Positions 41,831 to 54,286 of a DNA stretch of 64,000 bases are shown here, piece after piece; the first letter of the stretch is position 1; the number at the start of each line of letters is the position of its first letter. The DNA is from Pyxicephalus adspersus (Eukaryota; Chordata; Amphibia; Anura; Pyxicephalidae), in contig NC_092859.1 in the NCBI RefSeq assembly GCF_032062135.1, forward strand, positions 51,647,193-51,711,192, read 5' to 3'. The position numbers and the translations under genes are program-made. Under the pieces are notes generated by a model that was not told the DNA's origin, did not search any database, and was given only the letters and a program-made list of their open reading frames with translations.

Positions 41831-42092
41831 GGCCTAGGGGAGAAAAAAGTTTAAATCTAGACCTGGGCATACCGCTGACAATACCTTGATTGTGAGTATT
41901 CTCTTAGACAGACACATACCTTTTATGATTCAACGGAATATTTTTTGCACTTAAACACTAACATTACTAACATTAAGCTGTGAATCTCAAAGCTGTGCAT
42001 CTCAAAGCTGAAGTACTTTAGAAAAAAATGCAAATATTATTGAAGCTAAGATCTTAAGTCAGTAAAATAAAAATGAATAAATGTTATCTTAC

Positions 42093-42239
42093 ATCTTCAC
42101 TGTCACTTGAATCTATTTCTTCTGATTTTTGCTGTTCTTCGTCAACAGACTTTTGTGGCAGTATGTCATCCAACCAACTTAGATCGTGTAGAGAAAAAAT
42201 ACACTCCATTGCCTTCCGTATACCAGCAAGGGCCAGCAG
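42093..42239 (-). CDS. SLC4A9: SLC4A9 exon (end of membrane domain, start of C-tail)
   Basis: 147 bases, 49 codons, phase 0 at both ends. Acceptor TTTCAG (42,241-42,240 AG) and donor GAT|GTAAGA. It reads LLALAGIRKAMECIFSLHDL, SWLDDILPQ, then an acidic tail ending EEIDSSDSED. The GIRKxxxxxFSxxxLxWLDxxxP motif is the conserved end of the SLC4 transmembrane domain. The Ser/Asp/Glu-rich tail is like human AE4 (SGSDSEDSEL) and joins directly to SELKYQ in the next exon. Confidence 0.92.
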
Positions 42240-43912
42240 CTGAAAGTAAGCAAACATTCAGGAATTTAGATGAAACTTGAAATTTGAAAGTGGGCAAAAT
42301 TAAAAAAATCTCTTTAACTTTTTAGTGCATCCACATTTCTCAGTGTTTTCCTAAAAACACTGAACATGTGTTGAGAGGTATATATCCCATATATACTTTC
42401 AGAGATTTAAAGAAATATGACATAGATAAATGCACATATAGTGGATATATGTATATAGAAATATCAGTGACAGATACTGTTTGGTCCTCTAAGACAGATA
42501 AATGAGAAATTGGAGGGAGGGGGTAAAGAGGGAAAGGGAGGACAGAAAGAACCTAAAGAAAGAGACAAAGAGGGAGTGATGATAGGGAGGTGGGAGATAA
42601 GAGAGAAAGAAAGGGTGATTGAAGAGTTGGGGGAAAGAAAGGGTGAAGGGAGTGAGACAGGGAAGAGACAGAGGGATGAGGGAGATGGAGAAGGGAGAGA
42701 GAGAGAAAGTTGAACTAGAGAAAGAAAGTAAGGGAGTGGGGAGAGAGATCAGAGAGAGATAGGGAAAAAGAATAAAGGGAGGGAGATAAAGAAAGAGATA
42801 AAGAAAGCAGAGAAAGGAAAAGGGGAAGGAGAAGGGGAGAAAGAAAAAAGGAGCAGGGAGGGGAGTGAGAGGTAGAAATAGGGAAATAGAGAGGTCTTCC
42901 CCTAGTCAAAGGAAGGTTAAAGAAAGAAAGGGTTTTCTGAAGGGAGGGTGAAGGGAGGGAGAGAGGGAGATGCAAAAACATATGTATATATGTATATATG
43001 CTTTTCCATTTGGAGTGAGAGAGGGAATAGACAGAGGGAAGAGGGAGAGGGAAAGAGAGGGTAGATATAGTGAGAGAAGGAGGGAGAAATAGAGAAAAGA
43101 GGTGAAGGGGAGAATAGCAAAAAGGATGGAGGTGGAGACAGAGGAGGGAGAGAGGGAGGAAGAATGAGGGTAAAAGGTAAGGGGGGGGGGTGTTGACAAG
43201 GGGAAGAGAGCAAGAATTGAGGGGTGATATCTCCAATACAAATGCCACCCTGCATGTTACCTTGGTATAATCACTTTCACCTTCAGTTTCTGCTTTCTGT
43301 TACTGTAGAGATGGTCAGCCAGTGTTAGCAGGTTCCAGTTTCACATAGAGATTTTGTAATGCCACCCCCTAGTGGTCATTCCACTCTAAACCACAGCCTA
43401 GGTGGCCTGTGAACAATCCAGACCTGTATATTATACTAGACTTCAGAGATGGGTGCTAGATGAGAGTTTTGTTTGCCCCCTTATATAGAGCATAGGCTCT
43501 TTAGGACTGAGAGTGTACTGGGAAAGATTTCCAGTAGTAGTAAGAAGAACTCATGAGAAGAAATGTAATAGATGGGCCTCACCATTTCACCTTGGTACAC
43601 GTGAAGTTGGCTCCAGCCATAAATAGCACAGGTATGCTAGCAAGTCTCTATTGGATATGGAATGGCAGCATGCAAGCTGCTAACAAGCATGAATGGGGAT
43701 CTGTATTTCTCCTGTCTAAAGGCTGCTTTATGAACTTGGGACTATTAAACTATTTGTAAACAGGACTGTACAGGAACTTTCAAGCATATACAAGTTTCAT
43801 TCTGTTTTTTGGCTGAAGATATACTGTTTTGTATTGGCCTAAATAAAGAGAATTGTATTTTACAAACAGCCTAGTAGGTAACATTTAGAATAGGTGTAAT
43901 ATATTTTTTTAC
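42240..43912 (-). other. SLC4A9: SLC4A9 intron with long polypurine tract
   Basis: 1.67 kb intron, donor ATG|GTAAAA, acceptor CTTTCAG. It contains the purine tract 42,505-43,245. The 43,300-43,900 part has no identified element. Confidence 0.85.
42505..43245. repeat. Purine tract of about 740 bases (GGGA/GAAA-rich)
   Basis: The plus strand is almost entirely A and G, with degenerate GAGA, GGGA and GAAAGA units. A short break (about 42,895-42,905 and 42,975-43,015, including TATGTATATATGTATATATG) divides it. In SLC4A9 pre-mRNA the tract is pyrimidine-rich and ends about 265 bases before the 3' splice site at 42,240. Long Pro/Ser/Leu-rich frames on the minus strand here are artefacts of composition. 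Confidence 0.9.
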
Positions 43913-44086
43913 CATCAAAGGAAAAATAATTGCAGCTTCTGTTGATTTTAATACCCATAAAATGATCAAACAAATTATTTGAATTAGAGTGAATAGATGA
44001 ACTTTCCGTAGCGGAACATGTCGTAAGTAAATTAGGTCAGGCTGATGCTTTGGCGGAATAAAGAGTAATTTCAACCGTTCCATGAA
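43913..44086 (-). CDS. SLC4A9: SLC4A9 exon (membrane helices near C-terminus)
   Basis: 174 bases, 58 codons, phase 0 at both ends. Acceptor CTTTACAG, donor ATG|GTAAAA. It reads [58 protein letters not shown]. PKHQPDxxYLRHVPLxxVHLFT and KSTxAAIIFP are hallmarks of the SLC4 family. The final segment is a hydrophobic membrane helix. SLC4A9 rather than the related NBC genes is supported by the C-terminal tail. Confidence 0.95.
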
Positions 44087-44392
44087 CTGTAAAGATAAAC
44101 AGATAAAACAAAGTTGTAGTAATAATAGAATAAAACAATTTATAGTGATATATAATCAAACATATTCAATAAATAAAAAAGCATACCCAGCAAGTTTTGG
44201 AACAGTGAGGCCTAAACTAAACTATAAAATGAATCACTTTATATCAGGAAAATACCTGTCTATAAATCACCTCATCTGAAACATATTATTTTAAATGTAC
44301 TTGATATAGGGTAACCGTCTAGAAAAAAATGAATTAGGAATATCCAATATAGTGGTCATTTATTGTAATAATAATACAATTCAAATGCTAGA

Positions 44393-44690
44393 AAAGTTAC
44401 CAGTGTTTCTCGACCTTGTAACATGGGGGAACCCTTTCAGGTCTTGAGGGAACCCCTGCTTTAATTGCTATCCACAACTCATAGTACATTAGTGTGGTGG
44501 TCAAGGGAAAGAATCCCCTACATTGCTGCTCAGTGGGAAGAATGTCACCCTTAAAGATAGCTAAAAAGATTATTGGTATCTGGTAAATTGACCTGAGTCA
44601 CAAACTGATCAAAGTTTAAGGAACCCTTAGCAACCTCTTGAGGAACCCTAGAGTTCCATAAAACCCTGGTTGAGAAATATTGGGTTATAC
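44393..44690. mobile_element. Short hAT-type MITE
   Basis: The element 44,401-44,682 starts CAGTGTTTCTCGACC and ends GGTTGAGAAATATTG, inverted hAT-like ends (CAGTGTTTCTCAACC type). The flanking octamers AAAGTTAC and GGTTATAC are similar but not identical, consistent with an old 8-base duplication. Confidence 0.65.
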
Positions 44691-45168
44691 AGAGTAGTTT
44701 CTATTTCCTGTATCAATACCATTAAAAAAATAAATACCGGTACATTAACTTATTTGATGAGTAGAGCAAAACTAAAAAAATAAATGCAGAAATGAGAAAA
44801 ACAATGTTTTTAAAAAAAGAGCAAATGACACAAAAAGTGTTACACAGTTAAAAAAATATAAATCAAAACAATCTGAATTAAAATTCAGATTGAATTACAA
44901 GTAAAAATTGTTACATCATTAAGTAAAAAAAAAAAAGACTACACTTGCACTATAAGAAATATGGATTCTATCTGCAAAAGCACCTTTTAGTCTCTTTATT
45001 ACCATATAATTACCAGACATTTAGGTATTGTTTTATTTTTCCTTTCTTGATTGGCTCTTCTATGAAAATGTAGATATCGACCGCACTTTTTAATTTTTAT
45101 AGAAATTCAATAGAAAACAGATGTTTGGTAATTCTTTTGTCACAAACTCATCTTTTAAGTTTCAGAGG

Positions 45169-45390
45169 GGTTACAGTGCCTTCAGAAAGTTTTCTGACTC
45201 TCTTCACTTTTTCAATTTTGGTATGTTGCAGCCTCATGCTACATACGTTCAGAAATATATATTATTATATGTTCTACACTCAGTATGCCAAAATGACAAA
45301 GTGAAAAGAGAATTTTAGACAATTTTGCAATTTTTTTTTTAGAAATATAAAATATTACGTTTCCGTAAGTATTCAGACCTTTTTTTTTTC
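45169..45390. mobile_element. Tc1-like element terminal segment
   Basis: TTACAGTGCCTTCAGAAAGT, TATGTTGCAGCCTCATGCTA, CACTCAGTATGCCAAAATGA, then CAAAGTGAAAAGAGAATTTT match the left terminal region of a Tc1 family common in fish and frogs. TCCGTAAGTATTCAGACC closes the segment at 45,380. The transposase region is absent. Confidence 0.65.
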
Positions 45391-46020
45391 ATCCAGACGC
45401 AAAGAGTGCCCCCTTAAACATCGCTTCTCAAGGGAGAATAGATTCAGTTCAGCTAATCTCTTCTTCAAGCTGACCTCTTCCGTTCCTTTTATTAGTTTAG
45501 TTGTTGTACTCTCTCCAAATTCAATATCTAAAATCCTTTTTGTGAACTGGTTCCCAAACCTAGACTGCATATTCCAGATGAGGTCTGACTAATGCTTTGT
45601 ACAGGGCCAGGATTCTGTCTTGATCTCAACAGTCTATTCTTTTTTTAAAACAAGAACCTACTGTGCTAGCTTTAGATATTGCAGCTTGGCATTGCATGCT
45701 ATTATTAAATCTATGATCTACCAAAACCCTAAAAACTTTTCCATTTTTGACGCTCCCAAATGTATTCCCCCTAGACTGTATGAAGCATGCAAATAACATA
45801 ACTTTTAATTTCTCAATATAATTGTGATTTGCCACTTGGCTGCCCAATCAAACAGTACATTAAGGTCTGTTTGTAGATTATAGACATCCTCTATGGATTC
45901 TGTTACATAGTTTGTTGTCATCTGCTTTCACAGAAATAGTACTTTTTATCACAAACTCTATATCATTTTAAAGAAGTTAAACTATAAAAATACCAACACT
46001 GAACCTGGGGAACACTGCTA
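45391..46020 (-). pseudogene. CR1 LINE fragment
   Basis: On the minus strand from 46,020: a worn VPQVQCWY RT start (TTCCCCAGGTTCAGTGTTGG), then LVDHRFNNSMQCQAAISKAS, a DCRD-like run, and finally TKLIKGTEEVSLKKRLAELN, LFSLEKRCLRGHSLRLD. It is 5'-truncated and broken by several frameshifts. Confidence 0.75.
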
Positions 46021-46179
46021 ATAACCTTAAACCATTCAGAGTATGAATCATGGAATGCTTGGAGTGAATCATATGGATGACTGACACAGTTTGAATTGTG
46101 CAGCACCCCTCTATCTCACTTACGGTCCCCACAAGAATAAAACCAATGGACTTCATCAGCGTGGGCATGGGAAAAGTTC

Positions 46180-46990
46180 TTGGCAGCCCGCAGTGATGAT
46201 GGGGAAGGTTGGAGGCAATTCATAAGACTGCAAGACCGGGTCTCAGACACAGCGCACTCAATTCAAAATGATGGCTGTGTGAGGGGACTTCTATGTGGCG
46301 GCTCTCATACCCAAGCAGGACCAAGGCACATGTGGGGGACTGGTCACAAGCTCAGGGGGTGTGAACTCAAATCACCCCCTGAATCACCAGTTGACTCTGT
46401 CCAGGGACCCAGCCCAATCACTCCAAGCTCAGAGCAGTCTGGATTGCAGGCATGTGCTGTGCCTAGCAGCCCCAGCTTCTCTAGCTCCTTTTGGATACAT
46501 CTACAACCAATTCACCACTCACCTGTCTCACATATCGCTGGGCTCTCCTACCTTGGCTACAGATATTACCATATCATCCGCTAAGCATACTATTCACACA
46601 AATTGCCTCTCTGCTCCAAGTGGAGCTTGCTAAAATTCCACCTCCATTACTTCTAAACTCCGATGGGACCTCCAAAGTCTTGGGTCCAAGCTGGATTTGA
46701 TTGAACAAAAATGAGATGACACTGTGATCAGAGTCACACAAAACACCTCTCAGATCTCAACCCTGGATGATCAACTTGAAGCGCTCCAGATTAAACTTGA
46801 TGATCTGGAAAATAGTGCGCACCACCGTAACGTCCACATCCGTGGCCACCCTGAGTCTATCAAAGACTTACCTGCAGCTACCAAGGCATTTCTTCATACA
46901 CTGTTGGCAGACAAACTTACCTGGAACTGGACTGGGGTTACCAAGCCCTGGCAGTCCCCAAATCAGTTGGTCCACTGTGCAACATAGTTA
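46180..46990 (+). pseudogene. Tx1-like L1 ORF1 remnant
   Basis: Pro/Ser-rich leader, then NTSQISTLDDQLEALQIKLD and DLENSAHHRNVHIRGHPESI. This is the coiled coil followed by the start of the RRM-like RNA-binding domain of L1 ORF1 (DLENRSRRxNxRIRGxPE pattern). Frameshifts split the leader. The C-terminal domain is lost. Confidence 0.75.
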
Positions 46991-47599
46991 AGCCTGGATC
47001 CAAAGCATCCCAGAAAGCCACCTGATCCCAACAGTGGGGAGAACTTGTTATTGTGCCCGTACCCACACTCTGGATTGATCTGCTCTGGAAAGCAATTCCT
47101 GGCCAGTTGCTGAGTCCCTGAGTGCTCCTTGCGAGATCACCTTGTATCTTTTCTTCTTGCTGCACTACAATGTAGATAAATGCCTATTTGTTGCTGAATG
47201 TTCTCATTTAACATGTTCTTGTTCCTTGCCCTAGAATGCCAGTTGTACATAATTTTTACAGTCCTTATGAACATTTCATTAATAGGTATTATTGATCTTA
47301 GTTACCTAGGTTCACTCCACTGTCTGTGGGAGTTGTGGGAGTAGAAGGACAAGTTTTGGTTTACCATACTTTGTGGACCTTGGCAGTGCCTTCCTCTACC
47401 TGGAGCTTTAAGCGTTGTGGGGTTCAGGCAACTGCATCCCTCGGCTGGGACTGTGGTGGCCCTGGTCAACAGGGGCCTACTCAGGACCCCTCATGGTTAT
47501 ATATGGTTATATATGCTTTACACTTGTTATATGTAGTATTTGCTTGTCAAAATTCACTCTACCTGCTCTCAGGGAGACCATCAAACTAAGTCATATCAC

Positions 47600-48310
47600 C
47601 TAATATAGAGGCTTCTTCCCTACAAACGGTGATACTCATGCACAATGTTCAAGGTCTCAACTCCTCAGTTAAGTGTTACAAAGACTTCCACTACTATAAT
47701 TCTCCCAATGTTGACATACTATTCTTACAGATGATGCATTTCTCTAAAAGGTCATTCCCAGTGTTCCTCTATAAGAATTATCCATTTTTTTTCATGTTAG
47801 CTCAACTAACAAGAAATGTGAAGTGATGCTTTGTTTTGCCAAAATGTCAAATTTTTTCCCCTCTGGAAGTGGTAAGGGACCCTGGTGGCTGGTATCAAAG
47901 GGTCTCAAAGAGTCAACTGAGGGTCAAAAAGTCTATTTTGTCACATACTATGCCCCAAACGAGGATCAGATTGCTTTTTGCCATACCCCCTTCCTCACGA
48001 TCATGCCATGGTCAGGGGAGTTGTACCTACTTGGAGATTGCAACCTAGCATTGGATTAGTTTACAGACAAGATCAGTAGGCCTACATATAGACAACTCCA
48101 AAAGAAAAGGTAAACCCCTATTCTAGGGACAATATGTACTATTCTGTGGCCCACAACCAGTACTTCAAAATAGACCACATTTTTGTCCTCTCAGGCACCA
48201 ACCATTACTTTGTTAATAGGGCTCACATCCTATCCACCACCTGGTCAGACTGTTCCTCAATATGTTACAGCAACCTGAGCCTGGAACTGGAGAGGTTTAA
48301 AAAGGCTTAG
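47600..48310 (+). pseudogene. Tx1-like L1 endonuclease remnant
   Basis: Reads MHNVQGLNSSVKCYKDFHYY, VDILFLQMMHFSKRSF, then in another frame FVTYYAPNEDQ and LYLLGDCNLALD. These are the N, E (altered) and YAPN/GDxN motifs of the APE-type endonuclease at the start of L1 ORF2. It follows the ORF1 remnant at 46,180 in the same orientation, so the two are parts of one 5'-containing but 3'-truncated copy. Confidence 0.8.
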
Positions 48311-48449
48311 CAACCAATAGTAGGCAGTTGATATTGTGAACCTAAACTTTGCTAAAAGCATTTCACACAGTACCCCACAGACATGTAATATGCATGTAAA
48401 GGTCTAAAAGTTTTTTTTTTTATTCATGGATGTTGTTGCACAGTGCCTT

Positions 48450-50885
48450 CCTCTTTTTCCCCACCACTGTTTTCCTCCTTACTTTCACCTAGTCTGCATT
48501 TCTTGGTCCAGAAAAACTTTAATATTGTTGTTTGACTCTGACCAAAACTTTCACAGTAGGTAAAGCTTTGCTGAATATTGGTCCCTCATGCAGGTGTGTA
48601 TTTAAGACATTTTTAAAGTCTGGTTAAAACGTTCCATACCTCCATTAGCATGAGCATGATATAGTAGTGTTAAAATATATAATATAAACAACATTAAAGG
48701 TGAGTCTTAAACTCCTTTAATAAAATGTGTACTATTGTCTGTGATGATTTCTAGGGGCAGACCCCACCTGGAGAACTAGCCTCCCCAGGTTGTTACCACA
48801 ACTTAAGTGGTCAAAACTCCAGCTATAGCAACCTCTGTTTTTTTGCAGTACAAATTATAAGCTATTTAATGTACAGCGCCGCGTAATTTGTTGGCGCTAT
48901 ATAAATCCTGTTTATTATTAATATTAATAATAATAATAATATTAATAATATTCTATCAGACAATTCCTTTGGTGCTGCAGTACTACTGTAATTTCTCCAC
49001 AAACATCTAACTGGATTGTATTCCATAGGCCATTTGGAAAATGTCCGACCTGTAATGTGGCAGTTGTCTTCTGATTTTTCTCAGGAAACTAAACCTTTTA
49101 TTTGCTTTTCTTTACCAGGTCACTACAATGCTTCTCTGCAAAGTTGTTTTGTTGTACCACACCTGAATGGCCATTTTAAGTACTTTTTGCCAAAGTGCAG
49201 CTGGAATTGCTATTCTTAATTATGTACTTGTAACACACAAACAACCTTCCAAGGTAATAATCATTCTCTTTGTAGGTATTATGGCTGAGAATATCCTGGT
49301 AAGACAGATGGCCATCCACCCTGTAAGTAGGTCAAAATTTCCTGAATCACTGGATCATTCTGATATGGGGTTACCAGGTCCTGTAGTGTAATTGTGAAGA
49401 CTGCCAAATTGGATATTTCAAATCACTGTTCGTCTTGGTCATCTTTTCCGACTAGAGGAGTTGGACAAATAATCTGCCACTTGAATCAACTTTCTAGGCT
49501 TATAAAAAACTTTAAAGTAGTACTAAAACAGCCCCAGTCTGACAAGAGAACGATTGCCAGACCCAGACACCGATAGCAAAGAAGTTAGGGCTTGGTGATC
49601 AGTTCTTAGGATAAACTTTCTACCATAAAGAATGCAATGCCACTGTTCATTTGCCCATATACAGGCCAATGCTACTCCTGCATTTTTTTTGTTTAGAGTT
49701 CTAGAAGCAAAAGCAATGGGGTTCACCTTTCTTTGGTGAATATGTGAGATAACTGTACCCAAAGCAACAGTGGAAATATCACATGAAACAAATGTTAGAG
49801 CAGCTGGTGAACAATGCGCAAGAAGCTATTTAGTATTTCAAGGTCCAAAGTGGATGCTTGTGTTCACTCCCATTCTGCAAAGCACCAATGTTGAATTACA
49901 AGTGATGTATACACTGTGAGGAGAGACTATGACCTACAAATTCGAACTCAGTCTGTTTTTTGGTTAGGTTTGTTTAGGTTGTGTTCCATCAGTCAGTGAA
50001 AACTTGATGATTGCATTGTGTTCCTCCAGAGAGGGTACATGAATGAAAATATAATACAAATAGATTGTTACACAAGGTATCCCTGAATAAACAGTGTCCA
50101 TTATCTTTAAAAACAGCTTGGGGCAGAGAACAGACCAAAAGGCATGCATTTAAAACAGAAATGTCCCAGATATATAATAAAAGTTGTTAGATTGCTGGCT
50201 GCCATTGCAAGTGAAAACTGTAGGAAGCTTTTATGGAAGTCCAGTTTAGTAAAGATTTTTGACCCCTGGCAATGAGAAGTTAAATTATCAGTAGTAGGTA
50301 GTGAATAACAGTCAGGTACTATTGCTTAACACATAGTCAAATTTTGCCATCTTGTTGGCAATGATTTGGTTAGAAAACCTTGGGGACAAGTCAGCAGATA
50401 CTATATTAGCATCCTATAAAAGTTTTTGTAGCTATTAGACTCCAACAGGAATGGCTAAGGGAGTGGATAGTGACAAAAATGTTAATTGTAAGTGGCTGCA
50501 TTCAAAATGAGGACCTTTGCTCCTTTGTCTAATAGCAGCTGAATTTTAACCTTGCTATTATGAAAGCAATGATACAGTGATAAAATCTTAAACCAGCCTG
50601 TGCCTTTTCAATTATGTAGACTTGTACGTCGTCCGGTGCCTGCTCAGCCTGCTCCAAGTTTTGAACAGGTAAATTTGGGGTGGAATGGCAACATTTAGCA
50701 AAGTGGTTCCATTTGTTACAGTGCATACTTTGGGCAGGACACAGTGTAATACTTCCTTTATGGTGGTTACTGCCACTGTTAAAACAATGGGTGCACAGTG
50801 TGCAGTCTGTCAATTTTTGTACTGAAACAGGTGTCTCATTTCCCCGCTGTGGGGCGCAACATATTTTTGGCTTCATGCAAAGTCA
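48450..50885 (-). pseudogene. Ty3/gypsy element 2 (gag zinc knuckle, RT, RNase H, integrase)
   Basis: On the minus strand from 50,876: a zinc-knuckle-like Cys/His segment (CTHCFNSGSNHHKGS, then LCPAQSMHCNKWNHFAKCCH); RT near 50,130-49,990 (PKLFLKIMDTVYSGIP, VTIYLYYIFIHVPS, with the YLDD box changed to YLYY); RNase H near 49,745-49,560 (PIAFASRTLNKKNAG, LRTDHQALTSLLS); integrase core near 48,775-48,600 (EIITDNSTHFIKG, HANGGMERFNQTLK). The order is as in Ty3/gypsy pol. Many frameshifts. An L2 tail (48,864-48,945) has inserted in it. Confidence 0.8.
48864..48945 (+). mobile_element. L2 LINE/SINE 3' tail copy
   Basis: TTTAATGTACAGCGCCGCGT, then AATTTGTTGGCGCTATATAA, followed by a TTATTA-type simple repeat. 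Only the last ~50 bases of the L2 tail plus the A/T-rich terminal repeat are present. Confidence 0.75.
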
Positions 50886-52189
50886 TTTCTATTTTGCATT
50901 TCAAATCCACATAGATTCTGCCTCACCCTGACAGAATCTGCAAAAACAAACTCACTGGAAACTACTAAAAACAATTGTGGCAGGTTTAATATAATGTTAT
51001 GTGATGTGTACAGTAGCAGTGTAGGAGGAATCTGCTCACAGAGTAGAGAAAATCCTAAAACCTTCTGACCCTAATGAGTTTAGAAGCAAAGCTCTTTTTG
51101 TCTGGGGAGGCCTCATCCATACTATGCCACACATGCTATCAAGTAGATATAAAACTGATCGAATCAGAGATTCAGGGGCACTGCAGGCTCCTCAGTGTGC
51201 TGCAGAAACTTTTCCGGAGGGTCCTTGTCGCCACTGTTGCATCTTGGAATCACAGACAGTCAACTGGTAGCCATTTTTATTATTATTGCTGTCACTACAC
51301 ACAGGCTACAGTTACTCTGTAGCATAACCTAACCAGCTCTAAAAGTGACTCTCCTTTCACTAGGAACCTTGCTACCAGTAATGACCCCTTTCCTAAAAGC
51401 ATACCATGCATACATTGCTACCAGTACCCAAGTTCTGATACTAATTGGACCTACCAACACAAGAAGAGGGACTAACAGCTGAGGTTGACAATAAACGTCC
51501 TGCAACCTCCACTACCAATATCACAGGCTGTAACAATACATGTACTACTATAGTCTGTGGCTCGGACCACTGAACACCTATTGGTTCTGTGAACTAGCTC
51601 AGTATCAGAAAATTAGGGATCAATATAGGACCATCCTTGCAACAAAACCTACCAGGCGGTAACCAACAAGCAACTTAAGACTTAAAGAAGTATGGGTCCA
51701 CTGGAACTGCCATAGTTTGGTTATCTATTTGATGTTGTTTAAGTCTGAGGAAGTGGACAACTTTTCAGGAACCAGAAATTATATATTTAAACATTTAAAC
51801 ATAAATTATTTATTTAATAATGTGAGAATTTCTTTATTTTTATTTACCATATTACTATCCATAAAACTTTTCTATGGGGGTTTTATTTGCCAGTACTACA
51901 TAATGTATCACATTCACTGAGGTCATCTCCCTGCTCTTACGGAATGTGTCAACCAGTCCATAAGGGGCAAAGCTTGACTGGGAGAACTTCTGTTTGTTAC
52001 TACTAAATGTGTACTTAACAGTGGTCCCTCCTGCTACCCATAATTTAGTAAATTCTGAACCAAACACAAGAGATTTAGTTTAGGTGGAGGATCTGCTAGT
52101 GGTCAGTCCCTTGTGGGCCCAAGTTACTATACCAGTCTTAATTCAAACCAATGATGACATTTTCTAACTATCTCAATTTGTGTGAATCA

Positions 52190-52760
52190 AAGCAATTTTT
52201 TACACAACAATGGGGAAATCTGTGATTTCACTTGGTTAACAGTCAGAATATGGGGAAACAGGTAAATGTGTACTCCACTATGGGAAATAAATGGCTTGTG
52301 GAAAACTGATTTCACTTTAACAGTTACAGTATGAAAAAATGGGTGAATTTTATTAGCAACAATGGGGCAAAACGCCTGTGTAAAAATGCAAATAACTTCT
52401 GTGATTTCACTTGGTTAAAAGTTGCAAAAAGAGAATACAGGCAAATTTATTTTTACACAACAATGGGAAACATTACCTGTATACAACTGCAAATTATGGT
52501 TGTGATTTATTTTGGTTAATAGTCACAACATGACAAAACAGGTGAATTTTTGGGCAACAATTTGAAAAGAATAGCATGTGGATAACTGGACATAATTTCT
52601 GTGATTTCAATTGGTAAACAGTTGCAATATAAAAAAAACACTGCTCAATGTCACTAGCAGCAATTGGCAAAGCAGGTGAATTTTTATGAAACAATAGGAA
52701 AAAAAAGTGCCTGTGGATAACTGGAAATAACTGGTATCATTTCAATTGCTTAACATTTGC
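52190..52760 (+). repeat. Degenerate tandem repeat, about 100-120-base units
   Basis: About five copies of a unit containing CAACAATGGGGAAA, GCCTGTGGATAACTG, TTCTGTGATTTCACTTGG and AACAGGTGAATTTTT. The GTGATTTCA landmark recurs near 52,213, 52,400, 52,501 and 52,602. Copies differ by 15-25 percent by eye. Confidence 0.7.
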
Positions 52761-54039
52761 ACTATTCCCAATCATTTTTCTCCCATGCCCTTTCCCAGAA
52801 GCAGTTTCCTACAATTGCATCTATCTAAAAATGAAGTATTTTTCCCTCTGAGCTTTTCCATGACTAGAAGCCCCCTGTAGAAGAGATGGGCTCTAGGTCA
52901 CTTGTGGTATTGAGTTTTCGTGTTAAGTAAAGCTAAAGGAAGAGGAAAAAGCAAAGGTGTGAGGAAGTTTAAAGGGTTATGAGGTGCCCCACTTCTAAAC
53001 AAAAATGTGAGGTTTGGGTGTCCCTAGTAGAAAAAGAAGTAGTACAAGTATAAGTACAATGCATAGGTTAAAGATTTAGAAACTGGTTTTTAGAATAACA
53101 CACAATAAAAAGACAGTAGGGTGCTGGATTTTCAATACTGTGTGTATCTAGCATTTTGACAATGGCTGGTGGTTACACTTCACCAATGGTATGGTAGGGG
53201 TAACATTGTAACAGTGTAACACAGGCATTACACTTTTTTGGAGATGATTATTAATTTGTGAATTACTTTTGTAGTAAAACAGAAAATATCGGGAGGTGGG
53301 TCAATTTGTTTTTCTTTATGATTTATGTGGGCCTCTTCTGAAGTGTTTCATTGGAGCTTTTAGGCTTTGTTTAACGATTTTTTATGTGAAAAGATTATGT
53401 AAAAATCACAAAATATGTGTCTAAGGTATGGCCCAAAGTTTCCAAGTGCCAGTGAACAACACAAACACAAAAAACAAAACCTGGTATAAATTTTTTTCCA
53501 TAATAGAATTGGAAAAGATTAGAGCCAATGTCTTGTTTTCTTGCTGCCTATATTAAGGAGCCAACGCTTCTAGTCTCTGGAAGTATGGGATGGTACGACT
53601 TTGGACATGGTGACTTGTGCCACTTTAGACATTCAGCGAGAGAAAATCTCCCCATCTAAAATACAGAAATTAAAACATAGCAGACTTCATGCCTTTCTTA
53701 AACCTTACTGGAAAAAAGCAATGTGCTTTTAATGCTTTTGCATAAACTGTTTTTTCTAGAAGAGACCACATCTCAATTATACCATTGAGCTTGTAGTTAC
53801 TATTTTATCCTATATAGCTACTGATAATCCTAGCCAGTGGTTAGTAACTTCAAGAACTATTGTAGCAAACCAATTGCTATGATCATTTTTAAGTGACTTA
53901 TACCTCGAAATAAAAGATGAGAATGTGACTTATCACCAGCGAAACATGCATAATATTTGATTCACAGCTTAAAAATTGAAAAGGAATGGTATAAAAATAT
54001 AACATCTATTTAATGATAAAATGATAGATTAAAATGTAC

Positions 54040-54108
54040 CTGAATGCTTCCTAAAGCTGCCACACCCATTTGAAGAAAAATTCCATATAGTACAGGCATT
54101 GGGATATA
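54040..54108 (-). CDS. SLC4A9: SLC4A9 exon (IPMPVLYG segment)
   Basis: 69 bases, 23 codons, phase 0 at both ends. Acceptor TTTTATAG, donor CAG|GTACAT. It reads YIPMPVLYGIFLQMGVAALG then SIQ. xIPMPVLYGxFLYMGVAAL is among the most conserved stretches in SLC4 transporters, part of a C-terminal membrane helix. The join to FMERLK in the next exon fits the family. Confidence 0.95.
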
Positions 54109-54286
54109 CTATAAAATATAAAACAATATAAGTAAATATTATTTCAAAGAATATATGCTTTAATGGTACATATCTACTCAATTCCTATTCATTGTCTTCC
54201 TCACTTTACTTCCATCATTCAGCTATCAAATGAAAGTGGTTTAGCACTGGTAGGGATGAGGCTTTATCCCAACCTGAAAAGACATT

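Larger units (their letters stand above)
31518..42092 (-). other. SLC4A9: SLC4A9 last coding intron (10.6 kb)
   Basis: Donor GAT|GTAAGA (42,093/42,092) and acceptor GCAG (31,519-31,518). It houses hAT, LTR, CR1, Polinton, Tc1, L2 and dispersed-repeat sequences listed separately. Stretches 32,060-32,500 and 32,670-33,630 hold nothing I can assign, although 32,800-33,580 is less AT-rich in places. Confidence 0.8.
44087..54039 (-). other. SLC4A9: SLC4A9 intron (about 10 kb)
   Basis: Donor CAG|GTACAT (54,040/54,039), acceptor ACAG (44,088-44,087). It houses hAT, Tc1, CR1, L1 and gypsy copies and a tandem repeat, listed separately. Regions 44,690-45,165, 50,900-52,180 and 52,770-54,030 contain nothing I can assign. 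Confidence 0.85.

Noticed and set aside
42715..43255. Three long minus-strand frames rich in Leu, Ser, Pro and Phe (up to 177 codons)
   Set aside because: They lie wholly within the purine tract. Stop codons are rare there for compositional reasons and the peptides are low-complexity.
52190..52760. Evenly spaced repeats considered as a CRISPR-like array
   Set aside because: Units are about 100-120 bases, degenerate over their full length, and lie in an intron of a vertebrate gene.
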